Assembly: GCF_945881795.1 (NCBI RefSeq) | Contig: NZ_CAMCVG010000005.1 | Location: 1 to 53,661, forward strand | Direction: 5' to 3' | Length of the DNA stretch: 53,661 nt | From: Rhodoferax sp. OV413 | Lineage (GTDB): Bacteria; Pseudomonadota; Gammaproteobacteria; Burkholderiales; Burkholderiaceae_C | In this document: positions 50,333-53,661 of the stretch, one piece after another | Layout: each line of letters starts with the position of its first letter | Position numbering within the stretch: position 1 is the stretch's first letter | Notes under the pieces: generated by a model | Database searches by the model: none | The model's input: only the letters and a program-made list of their open reading frames with translations | Told to the model about the DNA's origin: nothing | Position numbers and translations under genes: made by a program

Positions 50333-53251
50333 ATGCAAGCTATCTCCACCGCAGTGCCCGCTGGTACGCAACCGCTGCTCACTCCCATCGCCGAGGATGA
50401 AGCACACTCCTCCACGATGTACGCGCAGTACCAAATCATTCGCCGTAATGGCGCGGTCGTGCCCTTTGAGCCCAACAAAATTGCGGTCGCCATGATGAAG
50501 GCGTTCCTCGCGGTCCACGGCACACAAGGTGCGGCATCTGCCAGCGTCCGCGAAACCGTGGACAGCCTCACGCAGCAAGTGATTCGCGCGCTTGTGCGCT
50601 CACGCCCCGGCGGCGGCACCTTCCATATAGAAGACGTACAGGATCAGGTGGAGTTAGGCCTGATGCGGGGCGGACATCACGAGATTGCCCGTGCTTACGT
50701 GTTGTACCGCGAACGCCGTACCCAGGAACGTGCGAAACAGGTAGCCAGTGCAGCCCCCGCTACGCCCACCCTGCATGTGATCGACCAGGGCCAACGCGTG
50801 CCCTTGGACTTGGCGCAACTGCAGGCCCGCATCGAGAACGCTTGCGCGGGACTCGGAGCCGACGTAAAGGCCGGCCCCATCCAGGCGGAGACCATGCGCA
50901 ACCTCTACGACGGTGTGCCGCTGGACGAGGTTTACAAAGCGTCCATTCTTGCTGCCCGCACCCTGATTGAAAAAGACCCGGACTACACCTACGCCACCGC
51001 ACGCTTGCTGTTCCACACCATCTCCCGCGAGGTGCTGGGCCGCGATGTGGCACAAGCTGACATGCAGGAAGCCTATGCAGACTACTTCCCCAGCTTCATC
51101 AAGCGCGGTGTGGAAGCTGAGCTGCTCGACGAAAAGCTCCAGCAGTTCGACCTGAACCGCCTGGGCCGGGCCCTCAAGGCTGACCGCGACCTGCAGTTCG
51201 ACTACCTCGGCCTGCAAACACTCTACGACCGCTATTTCCTGCACACCGCCAAAGTTCGCATTGAACTACCCCAGGCATTCTTCATGCGCGTCGCGATGGG
51301 ACTGTCGCTGAATGAAATCGATCGCGAAGCACGCGCCATCGAGTTTTATGAGGTGTTGTCCACCTTTGACTTCATGTCGAGTACACCGACACTTTTCAAC
51401 AGCGGCACCCTGCGCTCTCAGCTTTCGAGCTGCTACCTGACCACCGTGCCCGATGACCTGGACGGCATTTACGAATCCATCAAAGAGAATGCTCTGCTCT
51501 CCAAATTCGCTGGCGGCTTGGGCAATGACTGGACCCGCGTCCGCGCACTGGGGTCCCACATTAAAGGCACCAACGGCGAATCTCAAGGTGTGGTGCCTTT
51601 CCTCAAAGTCGTGAACGACACGGCTGTAGCGGTGAACCAAGGCGGCAAGCGCAAGGGCGCTGTCTGCACCTACCTCGAAACCTGGCACCTTGATATTGAG
51701 GAGTTTCTGGAACTGCGTAAGAACACCGGCGACGATCGCCGCCGCACACACGACATGAACACCGCGAACTGGATTCCAGACTTGTTCATGCGTCGCGTGA
51801 TGGAAAAAGGCACTTGGACATTGTTCTCTCCTTCCAACGTGCCCGACCTGCACGACCTGTTCGGGTCAGACTTCGAAAAAGCCTATGTGGCATACGAAGA
51901 GAAAGCGGCACGCGGTGAAATCAAGCCATCGCGCACCATCCAGGCGAGCGACCTGTGGCGCAAGATGCTGACGATGCTGTTTGAAACCGGTCACCCCTGG
52001 ATCACATTCAAAGATGCGTGCAATGTCCGCTCGCCGCAGCAACATGCCGGCGTGGTGCACTCCTCCAACCTCTGCACCGAAATCACGCTCAACACCTCCG
52101 ACACTGAAACCGCGGTCTGCAACCTCGGGTCGGTGAATCTGCTCCAGCACTTGAAGGACGGCGACCTCGACCACGACAAACTCAAGCGCACTGTTTCTAC
52201 CGCGATGCGCATGCTGGACAACGTGATCGACATCAACTACTACGCGGTCAAGAAGGCGCGCGACTCGAACATGCGACACCGCCCCGTGGGCCTGGGTTTG
52301 ATGGCATTCCAAGACAGCCTGTATGAACTGCGTATTCCCTATGCGAGCGATGCTGCGGTGGCTTTTGCGGACCGCTCCATGGAGGCAATCAGCTACTACG
52401 CCTACTGGGCTTCCACAGATCTGGCGCGGGAGCGCGGCAAGTACAACAGCTACAAGGGCAGCCTTTGGGATAAGGGAGTTTTGCCTCTTGACACACTGGA
52501 CATGCTGGCCAACGCCCGGGGCGGTTATGTAGAAGTGGACCGCTCGTCCACCCTGGACTGGAACGCACTGCGCAACAAAATTGCTGCTGATGGCATGCGC
52601 AACTCCAACTGCGTAGCGATTGCCCCGACCGCTACGATTTCGAACATCATCGGCGTCGACGCCTCCATTGAACCTTGCTTCGGCAACCTGTCGGTGAAGT
52701 CCAACCTCTCAGGCGAGTTCACCGTGATTAACAGTTACCTGGTGCGAGACCTCAAGCGTCTGGGGCTGTGGGACGACGTGATGGTGATGGACCTGAAGCA
52801 TTTTGACGGCTCACTCAGCCCCATCGACCGTGTGCCGCAAGAAATCAAACAACTCTACGCCACCGCGTTTGAAGTCGAGACGCAGTGGCTGGTGGAAGCT
52901 GCCGCGCGTCGCCAGAAGTGGATTGACCAAGCGCAGTCACTGAACATCTATATGGCAGGCGCCTCCGGTAAAAAGCTGGACGAGACCTACAAGCTCGCAT
53001 GGTTGCGCGGCCTGAAAACCACCTACTACCTGCGCACCATGTCGGCGACTCATGCCGAAAAGTCGACGGTCACCGCGGGGCGCCTTAATGCGGTTTCATC
53101 GGGCAACGACGCGCAAGGCTCTACCAAAATGTCCAGCGCTCTAGAGGCAGCGGCTGCGGCTGCCAAAGCCCAAATGGAGATGGCCGGCAACGCAGCTACA
53201 GATATCAAATTCTGCGGCGTTGATGACCCCACGTGCGAGGCTTGTCAGTAA
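50333..53251 (+). CDS. nrdA: Ribonucleoside-diphosphate reductase alpha subunit (class Ia)
   Basis: A 972-residue enzyme that reduces ribonucleotides for DNA synthesis. Two ATP-cone regions at the N-terminus (YQIIRRNGAVVPFEPNKIA near residue 33; LHVIDQGQRVPLDLAQL near 146) suggest allosteric activity control. Catalytic cysteines lie in LSSCYLTT (near 366) and the CTEITLNTSDTETAVCNLGSVN block (near 581), and a C-terminal redox pair in CGVDDPTCEACQ. ATG 50333 has GAGG just upstream; the longer frame to 50237 runs into the promoter. Partner nrdB follows. Confidence 0.96.
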   Translation: MQAISTAVPAGTQPLLTPIAEDEAHSSTMYAQYQIIRRNGAVVPFEPNKIAVAMMKAFLAVHGTQGAASASVRETVDSLTQQVIRALVRSRPGGGTFHIEDVQDQVELGLMRGGHHEIARAYVLYRERRTQERAKQVASAAPATPTLHVIDQGQRVPLDLAQLQARIENACAGLGADVKAGPIQAETMRNLYDGVPLDEVYKASILAARTLIEKDPDYTYATARLLFHTISREVLGRDVAQADMQEAYADYFPSFIKRGVEAELLDEKLQQFDLNRLGRALKADRDLQFDYLGLQTLYDRYFLHTAKVRIELPQAFFMRVAMGLSLNEIDREARAIEFYEVLSTFDFMSSTPTLFNSGTLRSQLSSCYLTTVPDDLDGIYESIKENALLSKFAGGLGNDWTRVRALGSHIKGTNGESQGVVPFLKVVNDTAVAVNQGGKRKGAVCTYLETWHLDIEEFLELRKNTGDDRRRTHDMNTANWIPDLFMRRVMEKGTWTLFSPSNVPDLHDLFGSDFEKAYVAYEEKAARGEIKPSRTIQASDLWRKMLTMLFETGHPWITFKDACNVRSPQQHAGVVHSSNLCTEITLNTSDTETAVCNLGSVNLLQHLKDGDLDHDKLKRTVSTAMRMLDNVIDINYYAVKKARDSNMRHRPVGLGLMAFQDSLYELRIPYASDAAVAFADRSMEAISYYAYWASTDLARERGKYNSYKGSLWDKGVLPLDTLDMLANARGGYVEVDRSSTLDWNALRNKIAADGMRNSNCVAIAPTATISNIIGVDASIEPCFGNLSVKSNLSGEFTVINSYLVRDLKRLGLWDDVMVMDLKHFDGSLSPIDRVPQEIKQLYATAFEVETQWLVEAAARRQKWIDQAQSLNIYMAGASGKKLDETYKLAWLRGLKTTYYLRTMSATHAEKSTVTAGRLNAVSSGNDAQGSTKMSSALEAAAAAAKAQMEMAGNAATDIKFCGVDDPTCEACQ

Positions 53252-53259
53252 TGGCGATC

Positions 53260-53283
53260 GCATCGCAGATGACACTGCGATGC
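53260..53283 (+). other. Intergenic hairpin between nrdA and nrdB
   Basis: Perfect 9-bp stem GCATCGCAG / CTGCGATGC with a six-base loop, nine bases after the nrdA stop. No T-run follows, so it is more likely an mRNA stabilising or processing element than a terminator; nrdB lies 87 bp further on. Confidence 0.55.
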
Positions 53284-53370
53284 GACTGAACAACACTAGT
53301 TTTCTGTGAACTGCTTGATTGCTTTTCAATTTAATCCACTGCTCTCATAATCCGCTGATTGGAATTTTTT

Positions 53371-53661
53371 ATGTTGTCCTGGGAAGAAGAAATCAAGCCC
53401 GTATCGCCGTCGAATTTCGCACGCAATCCGCCTGACCGCTTGGGCCTTGCACAGGCGCTTCTCGCTCCGGCTTTTGCGTCAAACCCGGTGACTGCCGAGG
53501 CAGTACAGGCCAGCACTACGAGCTCAGGTGGCCGGCGAGTCAATGCCTCTGACAAGCGCATCATCAACGGCCAGACCGACGTCAATCAGCTCGTACCCTT
53601 TAAGTACAAGTGGGCTTGGGAAAAGTATCTGGCCACTTGCGCCAACCATTGGATGCCACAG
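53371..53661 (+). CDS. nrdB: Ribonucleoside-diphosphate reductase beta subunit, N-terminal part
   Basis: The first 97 codons of the small subunit are present before the window ends: [20 protein letters not shown], then [26 protein letters not shown] and NHWMPQ. The [14 protein letters not shown] and HWMPQ blocks precede the di-iron site in class Ia NrdB of this group. The metal ligands themselves lie beyond the window. The beta subunit makes the tyrosyl radical used by NrdA. Confidence 0.93.
   Translation, partial: MLSWEEEIKPVSPSNFARNPPDRLGLAQALLAPAFASNPVTAEAVQASTTSSGGRRVNASDKRIINGQTDVNQLVPFKYKWAWEKYLATCANHWMPQ

Noticed and set aside
1..53661. CRISPR array or rRNA genes
   Set aside because: No regularly spaced identical repeats and no rRNA-like sequence were seen; the tandem heptamer at 2929-2956 is a simple microsatellite.

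Overview
The window is typical chromosomal DNA of a GC-rich betaproteobacterium, most likely Comamonadaceae (Rhodoferax/Polaromonas-like). The evidence is the gene set and order (rubredoxin-pilGHIJ-chpA, dusB-fis-purH, pilSR-ampD, a PyrR/PyrB/pseudo-dihydroorotase cluster), a PEP-CTERM protein remnant, and several copies of a dispersed short repeat that I associate with that family. Species cannot be assigned from the sequence alone.

Left part (1-16.4 kb). The window opens inside the 3' end of an IS3-type transposase, followed by an N-terminally truncated PEP-CTERM gene with its own terminator. A tightly packed minus-strand operon follows: yqgE-ruvX-pyrR-pyrB-pseudo-dihydroorotase-acyltransferase, with ATGA/GTGA overlaps. 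It is divergent, by only 21 bp, from a class I photolyase (phrB). phrB runs tail-to-tail, with a 55 bp overlap, into a minus-strand type IV pilus chemosensory operon (rubredoxin, pilG, pilH, pilI, pilJ, chpA).

Middle part (16.4-31.5 kb). This is mostly housekeeping: thiD, hemL, gmhA, and the dusB-fis-purH operon. Next come a yqaA-type membrane protein, a CmcJ/NvfI-type oxidoreductase gene behind a glutathione S-transferase gene broken by an in-frame amber codon, and a divergent LysR regulator. After these lie ychF, a UbiH-like flavin hydroxylase, dsbC, an M61 peptidase, an enoyl-CoA hydratase and a tRNA-Met(CAT) with promoter and terminator.

Accessory segment (31.5-39.7 kb). Directly downstream of the tRNA lies a small defence-like island. 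It holds a PrlF/YhaV toxin-antitoxin pair, an HNH endonuclease resembling phosphorothioate-DNA-dependent (ScoMcrA/SprMcrA-type) enzymes, an overlapping HIT-domain gene, and an AbrB/PIN (VapBC-like) pair. Next is a light-related cluster of three photolyase/cryptochrome-superfamily genes plus a DUF2256 gene. One of the three is a four-cysteine FeS-BCP (6-4 photolyase type); another lacks the N-terminal antenna domain and carries a possible relocated alpha/beta domain at its C-terminus. With phrB there are four members of this superfamily in 54 kb.

Right part (39.7-53.7 kb). Here are a small exported protein, miaB, a CbbR/CmpR-like LysR regulator divergent from a SbtA bicarbonate transporter, and ffh. 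An overlapping series ccsA-like/PP0621-like/pilS/pilR/ampD follows. The window ends with nrdA and the start of nrdB, driven by a promoter in which two NrdR-like boxes bracket or overlap the -35 and -10 hexamers.
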